Shown one piece after another: positions 27,669-36,056 of a stretch of 64,000 nt of DNA. How positions within the stretch are numbered: position 1 is the stretch's first letter; the number at the start of each line of letters is the position of its first letter. The translations under genes and the position numbers were made by a program. Source of the DNA: JAICJC01 sp963709425 (GTDB lineage Bacteria; Actinomycetota; Thermoleophilia; Gaiellales; JAICJC01). The stretch lies in the NCBI GenBank assembly GCA_963709425.1, contig CAVPWG010000004.1, positions 868,001 to 932,000 on the forward strand. Direction: 5' to 3'. Under the pieces are notes generated by a model, which saw only the letters and a list, made by a program, of their open reading frames with translations, was not told the DNA's origin and did no database searches.

Positions 27669-28387
27669 GTCTCAACCCCTCGGACGCCATTCGCATGCTC
27701 TTCGCCGGCATGACGGCTGAGCTCGAGACCGATGCGGGCGTCATGATCCCGATGCAGGCCACCGGGATGAAGGGCGCCAAGGTGTGGGCGACCGCACCCC
27801 GGCTCGCGGTGGCGACCGGCATGCCGCTGCGCGGCCGGATCATCGTCCCGGAGGAGGCACGGCCTTGGCTCGTGCGCTTCGAGACCGAGGATGCGTCCTT
27901 CCACACGAACGAGCTCGCCCGGGTCAGGCTCCGGGCCGTCTCGGTCGGCCCGGACCACTCACGCCGCCGCACGCAGCGCGTGCCCGCCGGAGGTGTCGCC
28001 TGGCTCATCGCGGTGAGCTGCCGCGACGTCAAGGACGGCGACCGCATCGAGGGCACGATCGTCGATCTCAGCGAGTCGGGCGTGGCGTTCGCCACCCGGC
28101 GCGTGCTTCGGATCCACGACAGCCTGATTTTCAACGGCCGGTTCTTCGCCGAGCACGTCGAGACCGAGGTACGGGTCACCTCGCTGCGCGACGGCGCCAA
28201 CGGCCGCACGATCGCCGGCTGCGCGTTCGTCGACATCAACGCGGCCCAGCGCGCACGCGTGCAGCGGCTGGTCGCAGCGGCCGACGCCCCGCTGGAGCGC
28301 CCGGCCGGCGTCGACGTGAGCCCGCTGCGCGAAGCCGTCGGCGAGACAGACGGCGACGGCTGGCGAGGCCTCTTCCGCCGCAGCTAG
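27662..28387 (+). CDS. PilZ-domain protein
   Basis: A 241-residue protein: a YcgR-like N-terminal segment (about 1-100) followed by a PilZ domain (about 100-205). The c-di-GMP site RRRTQR (about residue 101) and the downstream DLSESGVAF (DxSxxG, about 143) are both intact, so it should bind cyclic di-GMP made by cyclases such as the one at 8381. It may act as an effector for motility or surface polymer production. The chosen ATG at 27662 is divergent from, and overlaps by seven bases with, the EamA start. Confidence 0.88.
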   Translation: MARLNPSDAIRMLFAGMTAELETDAGVMIPMQATGMKGAKVWATAPRLAVATGMPLRGRIIVPEEARPWLVRFETEDASFHTNELARVRLRAVSVGPDHSRRRTQRVPAGGVAWLIAVSCRDVKDGDRIEGTIVDLSESGVAFATRRVLRIHDSLIFNGRFFAEHVETEVRVTSLRDGANGRTIAGCAFVDINAAQRARVQRLVAAADAPLERPAGVDVSPLREAVGETDGDGWRGLFRRS

Positions 28388-28395
28388 CGCGGACC

Positions 28396-28424
28396 GCAAG
28401 GACGGGGTCTGACCCCAATTTTGC
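28396..28424. repeat. REP-like palindrome, copy 2
   Basis: GGGGTCTGACCCC (28404-28416) flanked by GCAAG and TTTTGC, in the 39-base gap between convergent pilZ and the dehydrogenase gene. On the plus strand it is followed by AATTTT, so it could serve as a terminator for both. Confidence 0.8.
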
Positions 28425-28426
28425 AT

Positions 28427-29530
28427 CTAGAAGCTGATGACGCTGCGGATGCCGTCCTGGGCCTCCATCAGCTCGAAACCGCGGTTCACCTCGTCGAGCG
28501 AGATGTGGTGGGAGACGAACGGGTCGACGTCGATCTCGCCGGCCAGCCAGCGATCGACGAACGCCGGCACGCCCTCGCGCCCCTTGACCCCGCCGAACGA
28601 GGAGCCTGCGATGCGGCGGCCGGTGATGAGCAGGCGCGGGATGACGTCCAGCGTCTCGCCCTTGCCTGCTACGCCCGCGACCGTGCAGAGGCCCCAGCCC
28701 ATCCGGGCCGCCTCGACCGCCTGGCGCATGACCTTGACGTTGCCGGTCGCCTCGAAGGTGTAGTCGGCCCCGAAGCCGCCGGTCATCTCGACGATGCGCT
28801 CGACCGCGTCCTCGCCGCCGACCATCGTCTCGGTCGCCCCCTGGCCGCGGGCCAGCCCCAGGCGATCCTCCGACAGATCGACGCACACGATGCGCTCGGC
28901 CCCGGCCAGGCGGCAGCCCGCAACCGCACCCAGGCCGACCATCCCGGCGCCGAAGACGACGCAGGTCGACCCGGGCTCGACCTTGGCGGTGTTGAGCGCC
29001 GCGCCGAGCCCCGTCGACAGGCCGCATGCGAAGAGGCAGGCCCGGTCGAGCGGCGCCTCGGGGTTGACCTTGGCGAGGGCGATCTCGGGCATCACGGTGT
29101 ACTCCGCGAACGTCGAGCAGCCCATGAAGTGGCGGATCGGCTCCCCGTCGCGTGAGAGCCGCGCGGTGCCGTCGGGCAGGTAGCCCTGGCCCTGCTTGTC
29201 GCGGATCGCGAGGCACAGGTTTGTGCGCGGGCTCTTGCAGTGGATGCACTCACCGCACTGGGGCGAGAACAGCGTGACGACATGGTCACCCGGGCTCAGG
29301 AGCGTGACCCCGTCGCCGATTCGCTCGACGACGCCGGCGCCCTCGTGCCCGAGCACGGTCGGTGCGTACCCCGACGGGTCGGCCCCCGACGCGGTGTAGA
29401 GGTCGGTGTGACACACGCCGCACGCCTCCAGCCGCACGAGCACCTCGCCTGACCGCGGCTCGGCGATGTCGATCTCCTGGACGGCGAGCGGCGCCCCGAA
29501 CTCCTCCAGCACTGCAGCACGCATCTGCAT
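28427..29530 (-). CDS. Zinc-dependent alcohol dehydrogenase (class III-like)
   Basis: A 367-residue medium-chain dehydrogenase. The catalytic-zinc residues sit in CGVCHTD (about 38) and LGHEGAGVV (about 62); the structural-zinc lobe CGECIHCKSPRTNLC is complete (about 93-107). FGAGMVGLGA with a following CVDLSEDR is the NAD-binding site (Asp favours NAD over NADP). HFMGCSTFAEYTV is typical of class III and NDMA-type alcohol dehydrogenases, so the substrate may be an alcohol or a thiol adduct of formaldehyde. It is divergent from the nucleotidyltransferase gene; no partner gene lies close by. Confidence 0.88.
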   Translation of the reverse strand: MQMRAAVLEEFGAPLAVQEIDIAEPRSGEVLVRLEACGVCHTDLYTASGADPSGYAPTVLGHEGAGVVERIGDGVTLLSPGDHVVTLFSPQCGECIHCKSPRTNLCLAIRDKQGQGYLPDGTARLSRDGEPIRHFMGCSTFAEYTVMPEIALAKVNPEAPLDRACLFACGLSTGLGAALNTAKVEPGSTCVVFGAGMVGLGAVAGCRLAGAERIVCVDLSEDRLGLARGQGATETMVGGEDAVERIVEMTGGFGADYTFEATGNVKVMRQAVEAARMGWGLCTVAGVAGKGETLDVIPRLLITGRRIAGSSFGGVKGREGVPAFVDRWLAGEIDVDPFVSHHISLDEVNRGFELMEAQDGIRSVISF

Positions 29531-29564
29531 CGCGGGCGAGTGTACCCTCTACGCCCACCGACGG

Positions 29565-30323
29565 ATGTCCGATCACGCCCCTCTCGACGACATCGTCCTA
29601 GAGGCGGACCGCCTGCTCGATGCGGCGGCCGCTTCGGACGTTCCGGTCCGCCTTGTCGGCGGACTGGCCGTGCGGATGCACGCCGGCGGCGAGCCGGTCA
29701 TCGCCCGAACGTACAAGGACATCGACCTCGTCACGCTGAAAGGCCGCGGAAAGCGGGTGTCCGAGTTCATGACCGGGATGGGGTACCAGGCCGACCGGCC
29801 GTTCAACGCGACGAACGGCCACCGCCGGCTGCTGTACTACGACCCCCCGCACGGCCGCCAGGTGGACGTGTTCGTCGGGGCGTTCGAGATGTGCCACTCG
29901 ATCCCGATCACGGACCGGATCGAGCTGCACCCGTCGGCCGTGCCGCTCGCCGAGCTGCTCCTAACCAAGATGCAGATCGTCGAGCTGAACGCGAAGGACC
30001 AGGCCGACATCCTGACGATCCTCTACCACCACGACGTCGCCGAGGACGACGGCAACGGCGACCTCGTGAACAGCGCGCGCGTCGCCCAGCTCTGCGCCGG
30101 CGACTGGGGCCTGTGGCGGACGACCCTCCTGAACGTCGAGCGCACCCGCGACGCGCTGGCGGGCTCGAGCCTGACTCCCGAGCAGCAGGCACTCGTCCGC
30201 GAGCGCCTCGAGAGGCTGTGGGCGCGTGTCGAGGCGGAGCCCAAGTCGGCCAGGTGGAAGATGCGAAACCGGGTCGGCGACAAGGTGCGCTGGTACGAGG
30301 AGCCGGAAGAGGTCGACGGCTAG
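29565..30323 (+). CDS. Nucleotidyltransferase-fold protein (AbiEii-like)
   Basis: A 252-residue protein of the minimal/AbiEii-like nucleotidyltransferase fold. PVRLVGGLAVRMHAGG matches the GG-x-A helix entry, and ARTYKDIDLVT supplies the DxD metal-binding pair (about residue 54); QVDVFVG is the third acidic position. AbiEii-type toxins normally sit next to an antitoxin such as AbiEi, but no such partner is here, and the C-terminal half is longer. A housekeeping or orphan role is equally possible. It runs convergently toward pucR. Confidence 0.7.
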   Translation: MSDHAPLDDIVLEADRLLDAAAASDVPVRLVGGLAVRMHAGGEPVIARTYKDIDLVTLKGRGKRVSEFMTGMGYQADRPFNATNGHRRLLYYDPPHGRQVDVFVGAFEMCHSIPITDRIELHPSAVPLAELLLTKMQIVELNAKDQADILTILYHHDVAEDDGNGDLVNSARVAQLCAGDWGLWRTTLLNVERTRDALAGSSLTPEQQALVRERLERLWARVEAEPKSARWKMRNRVGDKVRWYEEPEEVDG

Positions 30324-30338
30324 CCGCAGCCGGCACCG

Positions 30339-31832
30339 TCAGCCGCGCGAGCGAAGCGCGATCCACAGGTCCACTCGATCCTCCATCGACCCCAGGTCGC
30401 GCCCGGTCAGCTGCTCGACCCGGGCCAGACGGTGGCGGAGGGTGTTCACGTGGACGTGCAGCTGGGCGGCCGTCCGCTGCCAGCGGCAGCCCGACGACAG
30501 GAACCGGTCGAGCGTCTCGATCAGCTGGGAATGGCGGCGGGCGTCGTGCTCCTCGAGCGACTGGAGGAGCGCCCGCCGGAACGCCGCCAGGACGTCCTCG
30601 TCCTGGAGCGCGAGCAGGAGCGAGTGCGACCCCACCTGGTGGTGGGTGGCCCAGCCGGCGTCGCGCCGCAGGCGGGCGAAGCGGCACGCGTGGCGGGCCT
30701 CGACGATCGACGTGCGAAGCCCGGTCGCGTCGGCTGCGAGGCCACCCACCCCGATGGCGCCGCCCAGGCGGTCGTGGAGCGCCGCCGCCAAGTCTGCCAG
30801 GCCGGGCTCCTCGCCGTCCCACTGCACGACCGCGACGATCTCGGGCGCCTTCACGGCGGCCACAGCTGCGACGCCCGACTCCGCGAGGCCGGTCTCCACG
30901 GGATCCAGCCCGGCGTCGGGATCGTTGGCCTCGCACACGATGGCGGCCAGCGGCCGGCCGGCGTCGAGCGCGAACGTCTCGAGACGGGCGGCCGCCGCCA
31001 ACTGCTGCGCCGGGCCGGCCATGATCAGGTCGACCAGCTCTGACGCCAGCCGTCGCTCGCTTTCGCGGATGGCGCGGCGACGGGCCAGCTCGAGGCCGAG
31101 GAACGGCAGCGTCTGGTCGACCGCCGCCCGGTTGTCGTCGCCCAGGTCCCGCCTACCGGCCGCGACCACCAGGTGGGCCTCCGTCCGTCCCACGGTGACG
31201 ATCGGGAACGCGAGCCACTCACCGGCGGCGATCGGGTACTCGGCCTGGAGGCCCGCGACAGCTGCGCGGACGGCCACCGCATCGTCATCCGAGGGAGCCG
31301 GCCCGGCCGCCGCCACCTGCGAGCCCGGGCCGGCGACCCAGGCCGCGAGCCTCGGGTCCAGGACATCGAGGATGCTCTCGATGCCGGAGCCGTAGCCGGC
31401 CGCGCGCACCAGCTCGTCGTTTCGGCGGACGCGCACGCGGAGGGCGTCCTCGCGGCCGCCGTACTCGCGGTCGACGAACGCCCGCGTGACCGCGATGAAC
31501 GGCAGCTCGAACGGCACGGCGATGAGCGGAAGCCCCGCCCGGCGGCAGCCGCGCACCAGATCGGCCGGCACGTCGCCGTCGGCCGTCGGGATGCCGTACC
31601 CCAGGGCCGCGACATCCATCAGCCGAAGCGGCGCGACGAAGCCCTCGCTCGTGACGCCGGCGTCCCGCCACACCCCTGTGGTCAGGATCAGCTCGCCGCC
31701 CTGGAGATACCGGGTCGGGTCGGCGAGCTCGGTGGTGTGCACCCACCGGATCGGTCGGTCGAGCGCGCCGTCCACCACCACGCGCAGGTCGAGCCGCGGG
31801 TCGTCGAGCAGCTCTCGCACGGTCATCGGCAT
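30339..31832 (-). CDS. PucR-family transcriptional regulator
   Basis: A 497-residue regulator. The N-terminal PucR domain (about 5-125; RELLDDPRLDLRVV, WVHTTELADPTRYLQGGELILTTG) is known from regulators of purine and ureide catabolism. The C-terminal helix-turn-helix (about 430-490; LDRFLSSGCRWQRTAAQLHVHVNTLRHRL) is the PucR/CdaR type. The ATG at 31832 has GGAGG eight bases upstream. Both lie inside or against an 11-base inverted repeat (31825-31854), which suggests autoregulation. It is divergent from the catabolic operon at 31918 and is the likely controller of it. Confidence 0.88.
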   Translation of the reverse strand: MPMTVRELLDDPRLDLRVVVDGALDRPIRWVHTTELADPTRYLQGGELILTTGVWRDAGVTSEGFVAPLRLMDVAALGYGIPTADGDVPADLVRGCRRAGLPLIAVPFELPFIAVTRAFVDREYGGREDALRVRVRRNDELVRAAGYGSGIESILDVLDPRLAAWVAGPGSQVAAAGPAPSDDDAVAVRAAVAGLQAEYPIAAGEWLAFPIVTVGRTEAHLVVAAGRRDLGDDNRAAVDQTLPFLGLELARRRAIRESERRLASELVDLIMAGPAQQLAAAARLETFALDAGRPLAAIVCEANDPDAGLDPVETGLAESGVAAVAAVKAPEIVAVVQWDGEEPGLADLAAALHDRLGGAIGVGGLAADATGLRTSIVEARHACRFARLRRDAGWATHHQVGSHSLLLALQDEDVLAAFRRALLQSLEEHDARRHSQLIETLDRFLSSGCRWQRTAAQLHVHVNTLRHRLARVEQLTGRDLGSMEDRVDLWIALRSRG

Positions 31833-31854
31833 TGGATGAACCTCCAATGCCGAT
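31825..31854. promoter_or_regulatory. 11-bp inverted repeat over the pucR start
   Basis: Perfect arms ATCGGCATTGG (31825-31835) and CCAATGCCGAT (31844-31854) with an 8-base spacer. The pucR start codon (31830-31832) is in one arm and its GGAGG (31841-31845) reaches into the other. A TATAAC box for pucR lies just upstream (31863-31868). It could be an operator for the divergent pair or an RNA hairpin hiding the start. Confidence 0.7.
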
Positions 31855-31917
31855 CGTACAGCGTTATAGGGTCGCACCCTTGTCCGGTCCGAGGCGATCG
31901 GCCACACTGGCCGCGGA

Positions 31918-32790
31918 ATGGCGTCCTTCGCCTGGCCCGACGGCCACCGTGCCGCGCTCTCGCTGACGTTCGACGTCGACGCCGAATCCGCCATCCTGGC
32001 CGTCGACCCGACGTACGCCGGCCGGCTCTCGACGATGAGCCACCAGGCGTACGGGCCCAAGGTCGGCGTGCCGCGCATCCTGCGAATGCTGGAACGCACC
32101 GGCATCCGGGCGACGTTCTTCGTCCCCGGCCTTACCGCTGACCGGTATCCGGCCATGGTCGAGTCCATCGTCGCCGCCGGCCACGAGCTCGGCCACCACG
32201 GCTACTCGCATGTCCCGTACCACCGGATGACCGACGACGAGCAAAAGCGCGACATCGAGCGCGCGTTCGTGAGCCTCGAGAAGGTCACCGGCCGGCGCCC
32301 CGAGGGCTTCCGGGCGCCGTGGTGGGAGCTCACGAACTCGACTCCCGGGATCCTGGCCGACTCCGGCGTAACCTGGGACTCGAGCATGATGGACGACGAC
32401 CGGCCGTACCTGCTCGACACGGGCCGAGGCATCCTCGCCGAGCTTCCGGTTCACTGGATGCTGGACGACTGGGAGCAGTACGCGTACCTGCCGGAGCCGA
32501 ACATCGGCGCCGTCATCGAGTCGCCGGCCAAGGTGCTTGACCTGTGGGGCGGCGAGCTCGAGGCGCTCGCCGACGAGGGCGGGCTCATGGTGCACACCAG
32601 CCACCCCTTCCTCTCCGGGCGCCCGTCCCGGGTCGTGACGCTCGAGCGGATCGTCGAGCGCGCCCGCGGGCTGGGAGGCGTGTGGATCGCGCCGGTGGGC
32701 GAGATCGCCGCCCACACCCGAAGGGCGATCCCTGCCGAGGAGGCCCGGCCGGTGCCGGTCGCACGGATCGAGAAGGACGTCTATGGCTAG
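31918..32790 (+). CDS. Polysaccharide-deacetylase-family hydrolase, PuuE allantoinase-like
   Basis: A 290-residue NodB-fold metal hydrolase. LTFDVDAES replaces the TFDDG of chitin deacetylases and matches the cofactor-independent allantoinase (PuuE) group; GHELGHHGYSH (about 84) supplies the metal His pair, and FRAPWWELT and MVHTSHPF are further conserved blocks. Position beside pucR and two ureohydrolases supports a C-N hydrolase acting on ureides or cyclic amides rather than a sugar deacetylase. First gene of a tightly coupled plus-strand operon. Confidence 0.78.
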   Translation: MASFAWPDGHRAALSLTFDVDAESAILAVDPTYAGRLSTMSHQAYGPKVGVPRILRMLERTGIRATFFVPGLTADRYPAMVESIVAAGHELGHHGYSHVPYHRMTDDEQKRDIERAFVSLEKVTGRRPEGFRAPWWELTNSTPGILADSGVTWDSSMMDDDRPYLLDTGRGILAELPVHWMLDDWEQYAYLPEPNIGAVIESPAKVLDLWGGELEALADEGGLMVHTSHPFLSGRPSRVVTLERIVERARGLGGVWIAPVGEIAAHTRRAIPAEEARPVPVARIEKDVYG

Positions 32791-33442
32791 CGTCGCGCTC
32801 GTGACCGGGGCGGCCGGGGGGATCGGAGGTGCCGCCGCCGACGCGCTCCAGACGGCCGGCCGCGACGTCGTCCGCACCGACCTTCCGCTCGACGTTGCCG
32901 ACGAGGCGGCGATCACCGAGCTCGTGGCCCGGACCGAAGCCGACAGGGGCCCGGTCGACGTCCTCGTGAACTGCGCCGGCCACATCGCCGAGACCCGGAT
33001 CGAGCGGATCTCCGACGAGGAGTGGGACCGCATGCTGCGCGTGCACCTCGGGGGCACCTGGCACACCTGCCGCGCCGTCGGCCCGCGGATGGCCGCGCGC
33101 GGCCGCGGCTCGATCGTGAACGTCAGCTCGGAGCTCGCCCTCTGCGGCGCGGAGCTCCATACCCACTACTGCGCAGCCAAGGGCGCCATCGTCGGGCTCA
33201 CGAAGTCGCTCGCACTCGAGCTCGCCCCGCACGGCGTGCGCGTCAACTCCGTCGCCCCCGGCGCCACCGACACCGCCCTCCTGACCGACATGTGGCGAAT
33301 GCCGGCGTACGTCGAGTCGCTCCCGATGCGGCGCCTCTCGACGCCGGCGGAGATCGGCGCGACCATCGCCTTCATCGCATCGGACGCCGCCTCATACCTG
33401 TCCGGAGAGGTCGTCTCGCCCAACTCGGGGGCGGTGGTGTGA
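32783..33442 (+). CDS. SDR-family oxidoreductase (first of a pair)
   Basis: A 219-residue classical SDR: cofactor loop TGAAGGIGGAA, NCAGH, Ser in VNVSSEL, active-site YCAAK and PGATDTALL. It is slightly short for the family because the region after the cofactor loop is trimmed. It overlaps the preceding hydrolase by 8 bases and the next SDR by 4, so all are made together. With its neighbour it probably oxidises or reduces a carbon skeleton released by the pathway. Confidence 0.85.
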   Translation: MASVALVTGAAGGIGGAAADALQTAGRDVVRTDLPLDVADEAAITELVARTEADRGPVDVLVNCAGHIAETRIERISDEEWDRMLRVHLGGTWHTCRAVGPRMAARGRGSIVNVSSELALCGAELHTHYCAAKGAIVGLTKSLALELAPHGVRVNSVAPGATDTALLTDMWRMPAYVESLPMRRLSTPAEIGATIAFIASDAASYLSGEVVSPNSGAVV

Positions 33443-34149
33443 GGGTGGCGCTCGTGACCGGAGCGGCCACCGGCATCGGCCGGGCCACCGCGGACGTCCT
33501 CGAGACGCGCGGCTTCGCCGTGGCCCGAAACCACCTGCCGGGACAGGCCGTCTTGGGCTACTCCGCCGAGGCCGACGTCTCCGACCCGGCTGCGGTCAAC
33601 CGCATGGTGCAGGACGTGACGCGCGACCTGGGGCCCGTGAGCGTGCTGGTCGCGAACGCGGCCTACATGGTGATGGGCGGTATCGACGAGATCGGCGCCG
33701 GCGAGTTCTGGAGGGTCGTCAACACCAACCTGACGGGCACGTTCGCCTGCATGCGAGCCTGCGCCCCGGCGATGGTCGAGGGCGGCTGGGGGCGGATCGT
33801 GAACGTGACGTCCGACTGGGGCCGCACCGGCTGGCCGCGGGCGACCGCGTACTGCGCGTCGAAGGGCGGCATCATCTCCCTCACGAAGTCGGCGGCCCGC
33901 GAGCTCGGCCCCCACGCCGTGACCGTGAACGCCGTGGCGCCGGGCATCATCGACACCCCGCAGCTGCGGGTGGACGCCGACGATGCGGGGCTGCCGATCG
34001 TCGAGATGCACGAGCGCTACTCCCGCGAGGTTCCGATGGGGCGGGTCGGCCGTCCGGCGGAGGTCGCCGAGGTGATCGCCCACTTCACCAGCGACGCGGC
34101 TGGGACGCTCACGGGCCAGATCGTGTCGGTGAACGGGGGCGCGCCGTGA
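33439..34149 (+). CDS. SDR-family oxidoreductase (second of a pair)
   Basis: A 236-residue classical SDR starting at a GTG within the GTGA overlap with the previous gene. Cofactor loop TGAATGIGRAT, NAAYM, VNVTSDWG with active-site YCASK, and the C-terminal LTGQIVSVNGG are present. It is clearly a paralogue of the preceding SDR; the pair may act as a heteromeric or two-step system. It overlaps the following agmatinase-family gene by 4 bases. Confidence 0.87.
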   Translation: MRVALVTGAATGIGRATADVLETRGFAVARNHLPGQAVLGYSAEADVSDPAAVNRMVQDVTRDLGPVSVLVANAAYMVMGGIDEIGAGEFWRVVNTNLTGTFACMRACAPAMVEGGWGRIVNVTSDWGRTGWPRATAYCASKGGIISLTKSAARELGPHAVTVNAVAPGIIDTPQLRVDADDAGLPIVEMHERYSREVPMGRVGRPAEVAEVIAHFTSDAAGTLTGQIVSVNGGAP

Positions 34150-35108
34150 GCCGCCGGTACCAGCCCGCCGACGCGTTCCGAAGCCCGCGCTTCTCGGGGA
34201 TCCGCACGTTCATGCGGCTCCCGCATGTGACCAACATGGAGGACGTCGACTTCGCGGTGGTCGGGCTCCCGTTCGACACGGCCACGAGCTTCCGGGCCGG
34301 CGCCCGCTTCGGCCCCGAGGCGATCCGGGCGGCCTCGGCGCTGCTTCGCCCGTACAACGCCGAGCAGGACGTGGACATCTTCGCGCACCTCTCGGGGGTG
34401 GACGCGGGCGACCTCGAGCTCGCCCCGGGCGACACGGTCGGCACCTACCAGCTCGCGGAGGAGGGCCTCGGCGCGCTCATCGACGCCGGCGTGTTCCCGA
34501 TCGTCCTGGGCGGCGACCACGCCATCACGCTTGCCGAGCTCCGCGCCCACGCCGCCCGGCACGGCCCGCTGGCGCTGATCCACCTCGACGCCCACGGCGA
34601 CACCTGGCACGAGTACTTCGGCCAGCGCTACTACCACGGCACCACCTTCCGGCGGGCGGCCGAGGAGGGCGTGATCGTCCCGTCCGCCTCGGTGCAGGCC
34701 GGGATGCGCGGGTCGCTGTATGCGCCCTCGGACATCGGTGACGCGCGCGACATGGGGTTCACCGTCCTCTCGACCATCGAGCTCCTCGAGCTCGGCCCGG
34801 CCGGCTACGGCGAGCTGGTGCGCGAGCGCGCGGGCGACCGGCCGGCGTTCCTCTCGTTCGACGTCGACTTCTGCGACCCGGCGTACACGCCGGGCACCGG
34901 CACGCCGGAGATCGGCGGCCCGACGTCGGCGCAGGCGGCCGCGTTCGTGCGCGCACTGACCGGCGTGAACCTGGTGGGGTGCGACGTCGTCGAGGTGTCG
35001 CCGTCGTACGACTCGCCGGGCCAGCCGACCGCGCTCCTCGCGGCGAACATCGCGTGGGAGATGATCTCCCTGCACGCCCTGGCGCGAGCCCGGGAGGCAG
35101 GGTCATGA
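34146..35108 (+). CDS. Agmatinase-family ureohydrolase (canonical metal site)
   Basis: A 320-residue ureohydrolase that should hydrolyse a guanidino group to urea plus an amine. The dinuclear Mn site is complete: GGDHAIT (about 122), HLDAHGD (about 145) and SFDVDFCDPAYTPGTGTPE (about 238). The last motif is typical of agmatinase and guanidinobutyrase rather than arginase. The substrate might be agmatine, guanidinobutyrate or a related compound. GTG start in a 4-base overlap; it overlaps the metallophosphoesterase at its end. Confidence 0.88.
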   Translation: MSRRYQPADAFRSPRFSGIRTFMRLPHVTNMEDVDFAVVGLPFDTATSFRAGARFGPEAIRAASALLRPYNAEQDVDIFAHLSGVDAGDLELAPGDTVGTYQLAEEGLGALIDAGVFPIVLGGDHAITLAELRAHAARHGPLALIHLDAHGDTWHEYFGQRYYHGTTFRRAAEEGVIVPSASVQAGMRGSLYAPSDIGDARDMGFTVLSTIELLELGPAGYGELVRERAGDRPAFLSFDVDFCDPAYTPGTGTPEIGGPTSAQAAAFVRALTGVNLVGCDVVEVSPSYDSPGQPTALLAANIAWEMISLHALARAREAGS

Positions 35109-36043
35109 AGCTCTACTACGCCGGCGACGTGCACGGCTCGGAGATGTGCTGGCGCAAGTTCCTGAACGCCGCCAAGTTCTACGAGACCGACACGCTGATC
35201 ATGGGCGGCGACATCACCGGCAAGATGATGGTGCCGGTGGTCGAGACGGCCGAGGGCCGGCACGAGGCGCGCGTCATGGGCCGGCACGAGATCGTGACGG
35301 CCGACGAGGTCGAGGACATGGAGAAGCGGATCCGCTTCAACGGCTTCTACCCGTACCGCTGCGATCCGGCCGAGTACGACCGCCTGAACTCCGACACGGC
35401 CTATCGGGAGGAGACGTTCACGCAGCTCATGATCGACGAGGTGCGGCGCTGGATCGCGCTCGCCGAGGAGCGGCTCGCGGGCACCGGCATCCGCTGCTTC
35501 GTCATGCCCGGAAACGACGACGAGTTCGCGATCGACGAGGCGCTCGAGTCGACCACCGTCATCAACCCCGACAACAGGGTGGTCAAGGTCGGTGACGATG
35601 CGCAGATGCTCTCGTGCTCGTGGACGAACCCCACCCCCTGGGACAGTCCTCGCGAGGAGTCCGAGCAGCAGCTGCTCGAACGGCTGCACGGCCTCGCGGC
35701 CCAGCTCGAGCCCGAGGTCACGACCATCTTCAACCTCCACTGTCCGCCACACGGCACCATGCTCGACCGCGCGCCGCAGCTCACGCCCGACCTCAAGGTG
35801 GTGCTCGACGGCGGCGAGCCCCGCATCGTCTCGGTCGGCTCGACCGCGGTGCGCACTCTGATCGAGGAGGTGCAGCCCGTGCTGTCGTTGCACGGCCACA
35901 TCCATGAGTCCAGGGCAGTCGCCAAGATCGGACAGACGACCTGCGTCAACCCCGGCAGCGCCTACTCCGAGGGCGTGATCGACGGGGCCGTCATCGACCT
36001 GCGCAGGGACCGGGTACGGTCCTGCCAGCTCGTCACAGGATAA
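35105..36043 (+). CDS. Metallophosphoesterase of unknown role
   Basis: A 312-residue calcineurin-like phosphoesterase without signal peptide. Metal ligands: YAGDVHG (residues 5-11), MGGDITGK (about 33), MPGNDDE (about 137, with Asn-Asp in place of NH), NLHCPPHG (about 212) and LHGHIHE (about 264). The region 40-130 between motifs is a long insertion. It overlaps the ureohydrolase by 4 bases and precedes the permease by 13, so it belongs to the pathway, but a phosphatase step is unexpected for guanidino catabolism. I do not recognise the subfamily. Confidence 0.8.
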   Translation: MKLYYAGDVHGSEMCWRKFLNAAKFYETDTLIMGGDITGKMMVPVVETAEGRHEARVMGRHEIVTADEVEDMEKRIRFNGFYPYRCDPAEYDRLNSDTAYREETFTQLMIDEVRRWIALAEERLAGTGIRCFVMPGNDDEFAIDEALESTTVINPDNRVVKVGDDAQMLSCSWTNPTPWDSPREESEQQLLERLHGLAAQLEPEVTTIFNLHCPPHGTMLDRAPQLTPDLKVVLDGGEPRIVSVGSTAVRTLIEEVQPVLSLHGHIHESRAVAKIGQTTCVNPGSAYSEGVIDGAVIDLRRDRVRSCQLVTG

Positions 36044-36056
36044 GGAGGAAGCGCGT

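Noticed and set aside
29565..30323. AbiE-type toxin-antitoxin system
   Set aside because: Only a nucleotidyltransferase fold is present; no AbiEi-like or other antitoxin gene adjoins it.
31836..31917. Clear -35/-10 promoter for the catabolic operon
   Set aside because: A TATAGG-like box is present but no -35 at proper spacing.
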